Below, one piece after another: positions 1 through 18,310 of a stretch of DNA of 64,000 bases. The stretch spans positions 54,598,370-54,662,369 of the forward strand of contig CM049307.1 of NCBI GenBank assembly GCA_026874595.1. Reading direction: 5' to 3'. The translations under genes and the position numbers were made by a program. The notes beneath the pieces are model-generated. The model had not been told where the DNA came from. It made no database searches and saw only the letters and a list, made by a program, of their open reading frames with translations. Origin of the DNA: Sipunculus nudus (taxonomy: Eukaryota > Annelida > Sipuncula > Golfingiida > Sipunculidae). Each line of letters opens with the position of its first letter. Position 1 is the first letter of the stretch.

Positions 1-2968
<2,968 letters not shown>

Positions 2969-2982
2969 GCTGCCATAGCGAC
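2969..2982. promoter_or_regulatory. RFX X-box-like motif, distal
   Basis: GCTGCC AT AGCGAC fits the degenerate X-box consensus RYYNYY-N(1-3)-RRNRAC at every fixed position. RFX factors bind X-boxes to switch on ciliary genes. It lies about 175 bp upstream of the tektin-4 ATG, and tektin is an axonemal protein. Function is inferred from position and sequence only. Confidence 0.55.
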
Positions 2983-3066
2983 ACTAAACATATCCCGCAC
3001 TTTTGAGGTAGCGGAGCTTCAGCACAGGAGAACAACCGGCGTGCCATTATATTGTTTGTGACAGCA

Positions 3067-3080
3067 GTTGCTAGGGTAAA
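3067..3080. promoter_or_regulatory. RFX X-box-like motif, proximal
   Basis: GTTGCT AG GGTAAA fits the X-box consensus with one mismatch (final C to A). It sits 78 bp upstream of the tektin-4 start codon, within the window where functional X-boxes of ciliary genes usually lie. It may fall in the 5' UTR if transcription starts near 3000. Confidence 0.55.
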
Positions 3081-3157
3081 TTATCGAACTCCTGATATTA
3101 AAACCACCCTTTTGAGCCCCATCCTCATCAGTAACTTCCAGCCAACCTCGCATCAAG

Positions 3158-7217
<4,060 letters not shown>

Positions 7218-7818
7218 ATGATTAAACCCAGTTTCTGGTCTCCCAAAATAATGCTGGCCTTTATATCAAGAAATTTGAAATATTTCAACAGTCTGTTATG
7301 TCAACATGTTCTCCAAAGATTGAAACACATTTGTCAATTTTCACAATATATATATAGCAATGGAACTTTAGGCCAGGTGATCATGGACCAAAGGTTCCTG
7401 GTTACACTTTGTACAGTACACGTACAAATTATTTATACAGATTTAATTCACTCAAGTTTCAACTCAATTTTGCGGAGAAATGATATTCCATAAATGTTCA
7501 TGTTATAATACATATTTATTTTAAAGTTGTTCAAATACACGGAATGCATAGCAGTTTGTTGTTAAAGTTGTTGGCATAATATATAAAGACACAACCAGTT
7601 TAATTAAAGAACTATTTTAACCATACTATGATGGAATTCCCTTACCTAAAGATCCTAATATATGTCTATGGCAATGATGTACAAAGTTTGTTGAGAGTTT
7701 TGTGTGGTTTTTTTTTTGTTTTTCTAAAATTTTCTGCCACTTATCAGTATTCACATGTATCAGGGTCTGCACAATTAATAGATAGTTGGTATATCAAATG
7801 TTATTTTTTCATTGTATG

Positions 7819-7824
7819 AATAAA
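7819..7824 (+). terminator. Tektin-4 polyadenylation signal
   Basis: AATAAA about 600 bp after the tektin-4 stop codon, followed by a T/G-rich stretch. It is the best candidate for the transcript end. The open frames at 7218-7819 are then 3' UTR. Confidence 0.6.
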
Positions 7825-8329
7825 GCTGTCATGTTTACTGAAGAGTCAGTCTTCTGTATCAACTGTGCAAAGAATTTGCAGATTGATTATTGTAGTAACC
7901 AGGGCTGAATAATATTCGTTATTCTCGAAGGTCTTAAAATTCAAGTGTCTGATAAAATTGGGGGGGGGGTATAGGTAAGTGGCAAGGGAATGTCCACTAT
8001 TTTAAATTTCATCACACTTTAGAGGATGGCAAAGGTTTCCGAAACCTGACGAGTATCCGCAGTGTCTATTCACTGAACCTTTAGTCTTAAATTGATAGCC
8101 GCTTGATCAATGAACAATCTGTTAAACTCCTATATAATACGGTAAAACCAGTATTTATGAACAAAGGCTCATTGCAACATGAAACGTGTTAAACTAAGAA
8201 ATCAAATGGCCTTTGGTATCATATTTAGGTGGGGGGGGGGGGGGGGGGGTTTCAATTGTTTCAGCTGCCACCACTTTTTAAAAGGGTTTCAAATCAATTT
8301 TCCAAAACCTGGATCCACCCCTACATGGA

Positions 8330-8530
8330 AGCTGACCTGTAGGCCATGTTTAAAAAGTTTGTAAACCCTGTTCAAACCAAAATGTTGACCCTTTTCAAAC
8401 CAAACAGTTTGACCAAAACCTGTCATATTTCATAAATGGCCCGCCCACCGGTCAAGATCGAGGTAAAGGCCACGGGACCCATTTCTTGAAAAAAGCTAGT
8501 GGACCCATTTTAAAGCCCGGGTTTCTGAAC
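8330..8530. repeat. Dispersed repeat, copy 1
   Basis: This segment shares ordered blocks with 11745-12010: a block of the type 'catatttcataaatggccc', then 'ccacgg.acccatttcttgaa', then 'gtggacc.attttaa'. The two copies are in the same orientation and well diverged. No coding capacity is seen. Confidence 0.5.
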
Positions 8531-9013
8531 CCCTTGGTTCAGACTAGGATTCCCGTTGAAACATAATAGGTCATGTACGTGACTGTGGCTGACAGCTTGA
8601 GTCAGGGCTTATCATCATGTAGACACCAGACTGAGCCCGTGGATATCTGGTCTGTGTTTGGTACAAGTTACTTGTGTATGTGCGTGAATCAGTAATAAAC
8701 AATAAGTGTTTTCCTGAAAACATGTAAATATCTTTTTAATATAAAGAATTGGGTCAAAGGATTGCATGCGGCAGATTAAATAAACAAAACTGTCCAATGT
8801 TGTAAATTTTTTCATGCATTGCAGTAAATTACACAAACTGTACAGTAACAAAAATATATACACCATATTTACCTCGTTCATTTTATTGAAAACAGATTTT
8901 TTTATCCCCACATATGTCCCACAGATGCAATGCCTCCAGGACTGGGCAGCCTATTTCTCACAAGTTTCAGTACTTAGTTTGGCATAATATTCCTCCTGTG
9001 ACGAACGTATTTC

Positions 9014-9103
9014 TTCTCTCGTGTTACTCTATTTAGAGCATGCGACTTTATCTCCAGATAGGCAGGTTAATTCAATACACCCCTGTAGTGTAACACGAGA
9101 GAA
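9014..9103. repeat. Perfect 14-bp inverted repeat with 62-bp spacer
   Basis: TTCTCTCGTGTTAC at 9014-9027 is the exact reverse complement of the segment at 9090-9103. It lies just upstream of the transposase remnant that begins at 9204. It could be a terminal structure of that element or a foldback. Confidence 0.6.
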
Positions 9104-9203
9104 TGCGAAAGCACAGATCCGTACATGGGAGACAACCAAAATTAAAGATCAAGTGTTCAGGTGACAGTACTAGAAAGGAAACCTACTTAAGAAATTAAGA
9201 ATA

Positions 9204-11247
9204 ATGAAGAAAGAGTTGCTAAACAACTCTGTGACGAACACAGACACACTAGAGCAAGCAGTGATTTCTGGCTGGAGCACAACATCAAAGTTCAGTCAGA
9301 TGGGCAGGATAACAGGAGTGAAAAAATTTGCCCCTGTCATACGTACCTGTTCCAGGCAGCAGTGTCAACCAGCCTATATGATTGCCACTACAAAAGATGA
9401 ATTACAGAAACGGTTGAATCCGATTGGTGCACACAAATGTTCTTGTAAAGAAGACCTAGTTTGGAATGACTATTCTACACAGGGCGATACAGCATTTATT
9501 ATACTTGCCTGTTGTGCCAAGCACCAGATTTCCTCGTGATCATCACCATATTTACCTAATGGCACCAGCCTTGTCAACATGAGGTTCGCCTATATGGTTC
9601 TATGTCAAGTGGGGCGCTAACTTCACATTAGGAACGTTTTTCTGAAGCAGCAGATTTTGGACAGATAGGACATACCCGTATTTGACAGAGATCGTTGCCA
9701 CCTTTAGTGATTGTGTTCAGGAGGAGGCGCAGGATTCTTGCTATACAACACTTCTTGCGGAGATAGGGAGTTATAAGGATCTCACAGAAGGTATCACAAT
9801 CGTAACTGCTACTCGTCACTGCAAGGGGTAGAAAAAAATGCGAAAGACACTGATGTCGTGTGCAGCGGCTATCAATCTCATAGTGTTTTGAGGAATGGAT
9901 ATATTACAAAATCGGATGAGACCACAACCCAAAATCATGAGATAATTGGTACAGAGCGACTGTATATATACTTTGATAAATAAAGTATAGAGATTGGTGT
10001 ACATAACCATGACAACAGGACCACAATAAATAAATTTATACAAGAAGAAGGAAATTCACCAAAATGACACCGGACATGCTGCCTGCTCAGTAAATAAGCC
10101 TTATAAGGCCATGAATTGTCGTGGTCACGAGTTGACATTCCTTACACAAGTTACATCCATACAACGTCGTGGACGAGTTAACCATATAATGTATCTGCAG
10201 GCGCCCGCTCAAACTAGAAGCGGAATGACCGAAAACAAGTCTTATCTGGTGTACATAATACACAAAACCGGTCAAATATGGCTTTGATAAATATCATAAA
10301 ACACACTACTTGAGTGTGTACTTCGAAACTCCCATGAATCCTCCATCATTGTACACATAAACGGAGGACCCTTGTATGGGGAGTTAAGTGACAAGATTAT
10401 ACGCTAGACATGTCGGGTTGTCTAGGTAATTATCACAAATACTGCGTTTATATATGAAGATTTTATTGAGCCACCAAAATGTCATATACCATTTGGTCTT
10501 TTCATCGCAGTAAATTATCAAGTCTGAAGTGTTCAGAATTTTTGTTTTTCCTTTCATTATGTGCGACCCTGGTTGGGGGTCGCGCTGCAGATACTTTCCC
10601 TTATTTAGCGTGCATGACTGGGTTGGGGCCCGTCTCAGTCATGGTACAGGACAAGGCCATGACAAATCTGGCCAGGGGGCAAACTATAAGCACAGTCTGA
10701 CATGGCACTGGCAGCTTAGTGATAAAGCAGGGTCTGTGAAGACACATTTTCACTGGACCATGAGGAACTATACCAGAATGATCCTTACCAGCTGCGGAAT
10801 CAACTCGATAATATTCTGAAGCAATCAAAATGACCACGGTGTAAACCTGACCCTCATTATGAGCCATCCAAAATTATTCTTACAGATTTGAAAGCAGTTG
10901 AGCTGATGTCCAAAGCGATCAAACAATCTGCTGTATATAGAAATGCTTCATCTTATACATCAGCACTAGATGATAGGCCTACTCATTGATATTGAAAGTT
11001 TGAACAATGTTTTTAGTATATTCCATGATGAACGAAGTGTTTGGAATCACTCGGTATGACATATGCGCAAAAACCTCGTTATTTGTCACTGGAACAAGAA
11101 TGTTTACAGCCGTGTCTTAGCAGGTGGTACACTGAGCAAGCACAGGCTCCGAAGAGGTCAGCAGGAAAAAAGAATCTCAAACCTGCTACTTATACTTATA
11201 GAATTAACATATTGAGACGTTGTATTTCTAGATTTTATTCAAGATAG
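9204..11247 (+). pseudogene. Decayed Mutator-like transposase gene
   Basis: The first open piece (9204-9539) has SGWSTTSKFSQMG, then CQPAYMIATTKDELQKRLNP, and CSCKEDLVWNDYSTQGDTAF ending in CCAKHQ. From memory this pattern occurs near the start of long Mutator-type transposase proteins common in marine invertebrates. Further broken pieces occur around 10690-11247: DPYQLRNQLDN, HYEPSKI, and SAGKKNLKPATYTYRINI near the end resembles their C-terminus. Stops and frameshifts break the whole. Large parts between 9540 and 10690 look scrambled or replaced. The family assignment is by recall of motif style and is not certain. Other possibilities are another DDE transposase with a similar cysteine-rich start. 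Confidence 0.35.
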
Positions 11248-11744
11248 CATTCGACACTTTCTCACAATTATATTTTCACAGGACTAAACCGGACATGGAC
11301 TGTTTTATTTTTTAGTATTTCACTGATTGTAATGGATTGTAATACATACATTTTATATACAAGGTGCACAAAGATACACTTCAAAATATTTGGTAAGTAA
11401 CACTTTATTATAATCACATGAAGAGGTTGGGATGAGTGAGAATGTGGACCCAAAACACAGACTTTCTTGCTCCTGATTGACAACTCATACTGCTTTGCAC
11501 CTCCCACCCAGTATTGAACTTGGGCTGGCTTGAGCAGATATATTTAATTGTATTACATAATCAACACAAGCTATGTTAAAACAGATAATATTATCAAGTT
11601 CTTTGTAGTATTAGGAACATGTATGCCAAAATCCACCTCAGATAACATCTTCATACACAGCCAATATTCAGAATACAGTTAGAGCCCAAGTGAACAGTTG
11701 CAGATATGTTTAACTCCATGTTACCCAGTAACGGCCCCTGGTAT

Positions 11745-12010
11745 TTATAGTTGAACCAGGTCTTTTTTAACAAAATCTTTCATCTTTCACATATGGCTGA
11801 CCTGCCAACAGATGTAGAACCTCATCGATTCTGCGGTCACGGGGTCAAAGCCACGGCACCCACTTCTTGAAAGCTTGCAACATGTGGACCAATTTTAAGC
11901 CAAACCGTTTAACCAAAACAAATCATCTTTCAAATATGGCCCACCTTCCATCAGGTGAAAAACTTCCTATTGAGTTCGGGGTCAAAGGTCAAGGTCACAG
12001 AGCTGCCCTC
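11745..12010. repeat. Dispersed repeat, copy 2
   Basis: Diverged second copy of the repeat at 8330-8530, same orientation, with a partial internal duplication of the 'ttcatatggc'-type block. No coding capacity is seen. Confidence 0.5.
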
Positions 12011-12221
12011 CTCATTTTCACACTCTAATACACCCAGAATAATTATGCTCTCGTGCGGGGGGATGCTCCGCTTTGCGGTGCCCTTGTATTTGGCATTAAA
12101 ATCCTTTTATACAGATGACCGTGGGACAGATGCAAGAGCGATGGTACCTGATTAGAGCATAATATGGATTCATGTTATACAACTAAAATAATATTATCAA
12201 AAGTGTCTGTACAATCGTCAA

Positions 12222-12421
12222 GAACTAATGTTTTTAAGCACTAGAATTTTAGAAATGTCAACATCATCCCGAACAAATTATTGTGGGGAAAAGCTGTTAA
12301 ATCCAATATTCTTTTACGATATTTTATTAATATCATAATTCAATGCAGTTTATTTCAAGTGAATATGTCAAATATTAACCGAGCTATAAGCATTTACATA
12401 CCCCTACCCCCTTATCAAGGC
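12222..12421. repeat. Flanking direct repeat, left copy
   Basis: Shares long blocks with 15861-16152, for example the 18-mer CACTAGAATTTTAGAAAT and the ending CTACCCC…TTATCAAGGCT. The two copies flank the K02A2.6-like retroelement remnant. The left copy lacks about 90 bp present in the right copy. Confidence 0.75.
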
Positions 12422-12575
12422 TTAAATATGATTATTTTTGTATAATTATTATATGTTAAAAAACCTAAAGAAAGCGTTTCCATTATTTTTAAAACCAATA
12501 AACACCTTCAGGTTCATAAAAAATAACAATTCATAGTATCAAGGACGCATCGCAGTGAAAATCATTGCATCTGAG

Positions 12576-12637
12576 TGTTACATGCTTGGACTTTGCTCAC
12601 ACATAGTAGGCCTATGTAAGTTTTATGAATAATTAAA
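12576..12637 (+). repeat. LTR-end-like repeat before the gypsy remnant
   Basis: TGTTACATGCTTGGACTTTG and following bases to about 12637 recur at 15658-15713. TG at the start, and TGGTGGCAGCGG directly after it (12638-12649), look like an LTR stub followed by a primer-binding region. The stub is only about 60 bp. Confidence 0.5.
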
Positions 12638-12983
12638 TGGTGGCAGCGGTGTAACCAGAAGCCAAATATGCCAGGAAACACCTAGAACAGGTGAATAGAG
12701 ACTGTCAAACTGTGAGTATGTGTTTTTCTTCCTGATGCGGTAGCTTCCTATATTATCGCCCACCTCTGCGGCCCGCCATGAAAGATGACATGAAGTCATT
12801 TGAGTTACAGAACCTGCCTGTATTCTACTCAGTGCTCCTGTTAGCTAGAGACTGTTGACTTAACATCAGATCTGATCTTGAATACTTCGGGAAATACCAG
12901 TTCCTCCCGGATTTGTCCCATGATCCTGAGTGACTGATTCAGCTGTGTGCTCCGCATGTAAATGACGCTGCAGATACATTAAC

Positions 12984-15640
12984 ATGATGGCTAGTCAAGC
13001 ATGTTATGCACCCCTGTCTGTGCAAACACCACCTCCCTTGCAACTTGGTACGAATATGGTAGAGGACTGGAAAATGTTCAAACAGCTATTTAAGAACTAT
13101 CAGATCATATCTGAACTGGATAAAAGGGATAAAGAATACCAATGTGCAGTGTTTCTAAATTGTGCGGGGACCGTGGGAATTAAGATATACAACAGTCTTG
13201 TGTTTGCACCCGCGGGACCAGATGGCAACCCTCCTGCTGAGGACAAACAAGATATTGTTACCATCATTAGAAAGTTTGATGAACACATAATAGGTGAAAC
13301 AAATGAGACCTATGAAAGGTATAAATTTAATAAGAGGGAACAGAATGAAGATGAAAGTATAGGATCCTATGTATCAGCCCTCAGAGAACTGGCAAGTGTG
13401 TGTAACTTTTGTGACTGTTTGAGGGATTCACTGATTAGAGACCGGTTAGTCACTGGGATCCATGCAGGACAATTCAAACCGCAAAATGCTCTTACAAACA
13501 AGAAAGTTGACTTTGAAGACTGCTATAGACATATGTAAAGGGGCTGAGGCCACTAAACAGAGGTTAGAGTCAATGAATGTTAGCCCAGCTACATCAGTTG
13601 CTAAAGTAGCAAAACAGCCCAAACAAGCTCAATACTCTCACAACAAAACCTTCCCAGTACTGAGGTGTAAGTTTTGTAGCAGGAGTCATCAAAGAAAAAA
13701 GGAAATGTGCCCTGCATGGGGAAAGTCTTGTAACAAGTGCAGAGAAAAAACCACTTTGCAGTCTGCTGTCCAACTAATACTAACAGAAAGGTGCATAGAG
13801 TTGAAGATGAAGGTGATACTGACTCATCCGGTCCAGAATATACAATTGATGTAGTCACTGAAATATCCAGAGTGGCTAAAGATAAAACCACAAGCTGTGA
13901 TGGTCCCATATATGCAGACATGATCATTGTAAAGAACAATAAACATGTGAAATTTCAAGTTGACTGTAGTGCTGAAGTCAATATCATTCCCAGAAAGTAT
14001 GTTTTAGATGAGGAACTGGAGGAAACAAATGTAACATTGCAGATGTGGAATAAGGGTACTTCAAAGCCCTTGGGTAAAAATAGGCTAACAGTGAGAAATC
14101 CAAAAAACAAGAAAAAGTACAATGTCAATTCCAAGAAGTACTCGAAGATCTGACTCCCCTTATAAGCAGAAAGGCAGCTGAAGCCATGAAGCTGATCACA
14201 GTGAACTAAGATAAATTTCACTTGCTGCACAGTGTAACAGGACATGACATCATCACAGAATATGATGATGTCATAACAGGAGACCCAAAAACACTAGGAA
14301 CCCTTCCTGGTAAAGTGCACCTTACTCTAAATTCAGAGGCAACTCCTAGCTCAGTTAAGCCAAAACGTGTACCAATTGGCTTAGAAGTCAAATTAAAACA
14401 GAAACTTGATGACATGGTTGCCTCAGGGGTCATTTCACCCATTGACGAACCCACAGACTGGGTTTTTCTAGATGACTATAAGTGTGAAAAGGAACAATGA
14501 TCTCCGGATCTGCTTGGACCCGCAAGCATTGAACAAAGCTCTCGAAAGAGAAATTTACCCCTTACTTGTAATAGATGATGTGTTGCCACAACTTGCCAAG
14601 GCAAAAGTGTTCACAAAAGTAGATTTACAGAATGGTTACTGGCACTGTCTGGTGGATGATGAAAGTATAGCCAGCTTACAACTTTTGGGACCCCCTTCGG
14701 TAGATTCATGTGGCTCCGTCTACCCTTCGGACTGAACATTAGCTCCGAAATCTTTCAAAAAAGGCTAAATATGGCCCTGGAGGGTCTAAATGGAGTAATT
14801 TGTATCGCAGATGACATCATCATCTTCGGAGCTGGAGATGATGTTGAACAAGCTAACAAGGATCATGACCAGAAACTGAGAGCCCTATTACAAAGATGCA
14901 AGGAGAAGGGTATACGTTTGAACAAAAGTAAATGCCAGTTTCGTACAGGTGAAATCTCCTTTCTTGGACACTGTATTTCAAGTGAAGGGCTTTAACCAGA
15001 CAGTGAGAAAATCAAAGCCATCCTAGAGATGCAAAACCCAACCAATGCACAAGAGGTGCAGAGGCTACAAGGAACAGTCAATTACTTGGCGCGATTCTTA
15101 CCAAAACTGTCAGATACAATGGAACCCTTGAGAGCGCTAGCAAGACAAGACAGCGTGTGGTGCTGGACAGAAATACAGGAACGGGCTATGCAAGAAATAA
15201 AAACACTTGTCACTCAGGCCCCAATACTGGCTTATTATGATCCATCTAAAGAACTGACTATTGAGTGTGATGCAAGCCAGAGTGGTATAGGCTCAGTACT
15301 TATGCAGTGTGGCCGTCCCATCGCATATGCAAGTCGTGCTATATATGACGCCAACAGAGACAAGATACGCGCAAATCGAGAAAGAGATGTTAGCCATTGT
15401 ATACTCGCTAGAGAAATTCCATCAGTATGTATTTGCGCGTAAGACCATTGTGTACTCTGATCACAAACCATTAGAATCAATAACAAAGAAGCCCATGCAT
15501 GCAGCGCCAAGGAGATTGCAAGGAATGCTCCTCCGGATACATGGCTACAATGTTGAAATAAAGTACAGAAAGGGACAAAGGATGTGGCAATATGCAGGAC
15601 TAATTGATATTAATGCTGAAAGTGAACACCAGGTGGCGTT
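12984..15640 (+). pseudogene. Ty3/gypsy (K02A2.6-like) gag-pol remnant
   Basis: Pieces appear in the order Gag, zinc knuckle, protease, RT, RNase H. Gag (12984-13538) has EDWKMFKQLFKNY and NETYERYKFNKREQ. The knuckle region (13657-13770) has CKFCSRSHQ, then CPAWGKSCNKC. The protease is at 13962, where the catalytic triplet reads D-C-S instead of DTG/DSG. RT shows LRICLDPQALNKAL, FTKVDLQNGYWH, FGLNISSEIFQ and, at about 14804-14820, IADDIIIF where YxDD is usual. RNase H has LTIECDASQSGIGSVL. Stops and frame changes occur at about 13480, 13536, 14150, 14499, 14740, 14994 and 15400, so it is dead. No integrase is found: the sequence passes from the RNase H end straight into the repeat at 15658. 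This points to an internal deletion. Confidence 0.85.
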
Positions 15641-15657
15641 AGTGGCTTTGTGGCACA

Positions 15658-15713
15658 TGTTACATGCTTGGACTTTGCTCACACATAGTATGTAAGTTTA
15701 ATGAACATTTAAA
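15658..15713 (+). repeat. LTR-end-like repeat after the gypsy remnant
   Basis: Second copy of the 12576-12637 segment, immediately after the RNase H remnant. A 6-bp insertion (GGCCTA) in the left copy is the main difference. In a normal element the integrase would come between RNase H and this repeat. Confidence 0.5.
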
Positions 15714-15860
15714 CTATTGAAACACTGAGAGGAACATGGAACACCACATTCGTCTTATTAACAAGGGATACCATAAAATACAATTGACAATGGGTCATTC
15801 ATTACAGGTATATATGGTCAAATATTCATAATTTTATCAACAGAATTTGTAAGAATGTTA

Positions 15861-16152
15861 GGAGCTAATGTATGAATGCACTAGAATTTTAGAAATGCAA
15901 CAACATCTCGAAAATAAACTACGGTTGGGAAAATGAAAGAAAAAGCTGTTAAATTCAATTTTCTTTTTGGATATTTTACAAGTTTAGTGATTAATTGCTT
16001 AATATACAAAAAATACAATATATTCATATGATTATTGTTTTCAGTTACTTTTCCCCACTATTTGCACACATAATGCAGTTTATTTTAAGTGAATATGTCA
16101 AATATTAAGCGAGCTATAAGCATTTACATACCCCTACCCCTTATCAAGGCTA
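15861..16152. repeat. Flanking direct repeat, right copy
   Basis: Right partner of 12222-12421. On the left the order is this repeat and then the short LTR-like stub; on the right it is the stub and then this repeat. That order does not fit simple LTRs. Confidence 0.75.
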
Positions 16153-16332
16153 CCTCTCCGAGGGCGCCGTGCGTAAAGACATGGTTGTCTTTAAATGGCC
16201 TAAAAGGGTAGAGTATCCCAAAATAATCAATGTTAACATCTAAATTAATTAATTGGACATACTTTGGGATCTAAAAATACTTGTGTCATAAAATCCCAGA
16301 GGGGGTGCACGGTGACCCCTCCTAGCCCATGG

Positions 16333-17925
16333 ACTAAAAGCTATAAATAGAATGCAGCTACTACACTGAGTGAACTCTTGAACTATACCTGGCTGCACTT
16401 CTTTCAATCCTGGCACTGTGCAAAAACTATTTATAGAGCTGACATCATCTTGGCTAATGGCCAAAATCAAGGCACTGGCAATCTGCCAATGGTAAACCGA
16501 GTGCTGCCATCTGTACACAAAAGTGGTCCCTTCTTGAAATAAATTTGAAATTAATTTTCCAAATACATAATGCTTTTTAGCTGACTTTTTATAAAAAAAA
16601 AAAAAAAGAAATCAGGAATATATGTAAAATTGTTACAGATGCATACTGAATGCAAAATTAAAATACAGATATATCTCACTGATGGCAAATTCTTGAATTA
16701 ATTTGAGTAGGGATACCAATTATTTATTATCCATGTACAGTTGTCTTTATATAGCCACAGAGAGCTGAATATCCATGATTGTAACATTGCCTGGTATGAT
16801 GAATAACTTAATTTATGAGTTTAATTTTTAAAAAAGCTTTTTAAAAAATTGTTTTGTCAATATTAACCAAAGATAACCTGAAATCTAAATGTCTAGTGGC
16901 ATGATGAAATAGATGCTGATAAACTGGTGCCAGGCTAGATGTAACAGCATCACACCACTAACATATATGGTAAAATGACTCAATTCAATCTCCATAATTC
17001 AGCCAAAAATCATTCATGTGGAACCATTAATGACAATTATTATAAGAATTATTGTGGGGATTATTCTTGTAAAATATTTAACAAACTGGCTTCAGTGGCG
17101 TAAGTCGGAAAAACGTTTCGCAGGTTTATAACTCATATAGGAAGATACAGGAAACTGGCTAAGTTCAGCTTCCCGTAACTCAGCCAAAAAGCACTGAACC
17201 ATAACCATTTGAATAAACTTGAATTATCAACATCTGAGGATAATTAATGTGTGAGATTTAAGAATTTGGCCCAGTGGTTTTTGAGAGGAAGATCTTTGTA
17301 GCCACTGAGCTTAAATTGGCTGTTATGGCATATGACTTAATTCAGCTTCCCATAACTTAGCCAAAAGTCACTGAACAGAGACCATATGAACAAACTTCAG
17401 AAAAGCACTACCCTAGGATCATTTCTATGCGATATTAAATATTTAGGCCATATGGTTTCAGAGAAGAAGTTTTTTGTAGCCCTCAGTGTGATACAGGCAC
17501 TGATGACCCCGTACAAAAAAGGCCGATGCAGGTGGCGCCACCCATACATCAGTTTCAGATATAACCTATGTGACGAACATTGGCATTAAACTGGCACCAT
17601 TCGAACAAACTTGAGAGAGATTGTTCCAGGGATCATTTCTGTCAAATATTGGACAATTTGGCTGGACAGTTTCGGAGAAGAAGATTTTTAAAGCTTTTTT
17701 AGCTTTTTCCCTATAAAATCTAAGAAAATGCAGTTAGAAAAATCCGAAAGAGTTTTTCAGATGACCGATTATTTGCAAAACATTTAGTGATGCTAGCTCC
17801 TGCCATTTTTGAGAAAGCTATGGTTAACGTACAGACGACGCACGACGTACGACGCACGACGTACGATGGACGACGTACGATAGACGACGCCGCACCATTG
17901 CATAAGCTCACAGGTTCGCTAAAAA
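16333..17925 (+). mobile_element. Family A element, copy 1 (5'-truncated)
   Basis: Non-coding element closely similar to 59070-60560 plus 63757-63906. It contains degenerate internal units of roughly 170-190 bp, each opening with a phrase like TTCAGCTTCCCGTAACTCAG and CCAAAA. It carries the palindrome GGTGGCGCCACC at 17531-17542, a GACG/TACG-rich stretch at 17833-17890, and the family's 3' end CACAGGTTCGC (17909-17919) followed by TAAAAA. The 5' hairpin and GCGAACCTGTG word of the complete copies are missing. The minus-strand open frame at 16249-16518 recurs at 59020-59247 only because the element is repeated. Confidence 0.75.
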
Positions 17926-18218
17926 GTGTTTCAGCTAAAGGCTCCAGCGTATCCCCCCCCCCCCAAACAGGCGGTCATCCCTCCCCCCTTAGTGATTTAC
18001 CAGTAAGCCATTAAGAATGTGCCGATTCTCTCAGGGCATGTGTGGTTTCGAATCGTATACACCTTATGTGGGGATGAAAAGTCCGTTAAAATTTAATTTT
18101 TAGTGATCATCTGTATTGTCAACCATACTTTAAACAATGGTGCATGTAATAACTTAATATTAACATTGATTCTTATACAATATCGGACTGAACGCAGCTA
18201 GCAGTAAAATGTTGAATA
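17926..18218. other. Unassigned stretch
   Basis: A C run at about 17948-17962 and AT-rich sequence. I see no gene or clear repeat. Confidence 0.5.
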
Positions 18219-18310
18219 CAGTGACATCCCGCTGGGGCGGACAGTCACGGGACCGGACGATTTGTCCGTTGTAGCGGGGTGTCCACCCAAGAGGGGGTCG
18301 GGCCTAGAAG
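18219..18310 (+). mobile_element. Left end of a pogo/Tigger-like element
   Basis: A TA dinucleotide (18217-18218) is followed by CAGTGACATCCCGCTGGGG and a 'gtccgttgtagcggggtgtcc' type repeat. The matching inverted end is at 32062-32072 (GGGTTTCACTG followed by TA). Such CAGTGAAACC ends with GTGTCC units are usual for pogo/Tigger-like transposons of invertebrates. The interior is filled by other elements. Confidence 0.4.

Larger units (their letters stand above)
7841..9203. other. Intergenic stretch without a gene
   Basis: I see no gene here. It holds a run of 19 G at 8231-8249, a dispersed repeat at 8330-8530 and an inverted repeat at 9014-9103. The remainder is unique-looking AT-rich sequence. 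Confidence 0.55.

Noticed and set aside
16249-16518. Minus-strand open frame that recurs at 59020-59247
   Set aside because: It is conserved only because both lie in family A; the frame is broken in copy 2 and has no protein-like substitution pattern that I can see.
18040-18075. GGTTTCGAATCG as part of a tRNA gene
   Set aside because: No A box or acceptor stem can be formed upstream; a lone B-box-like word is expected by chance.
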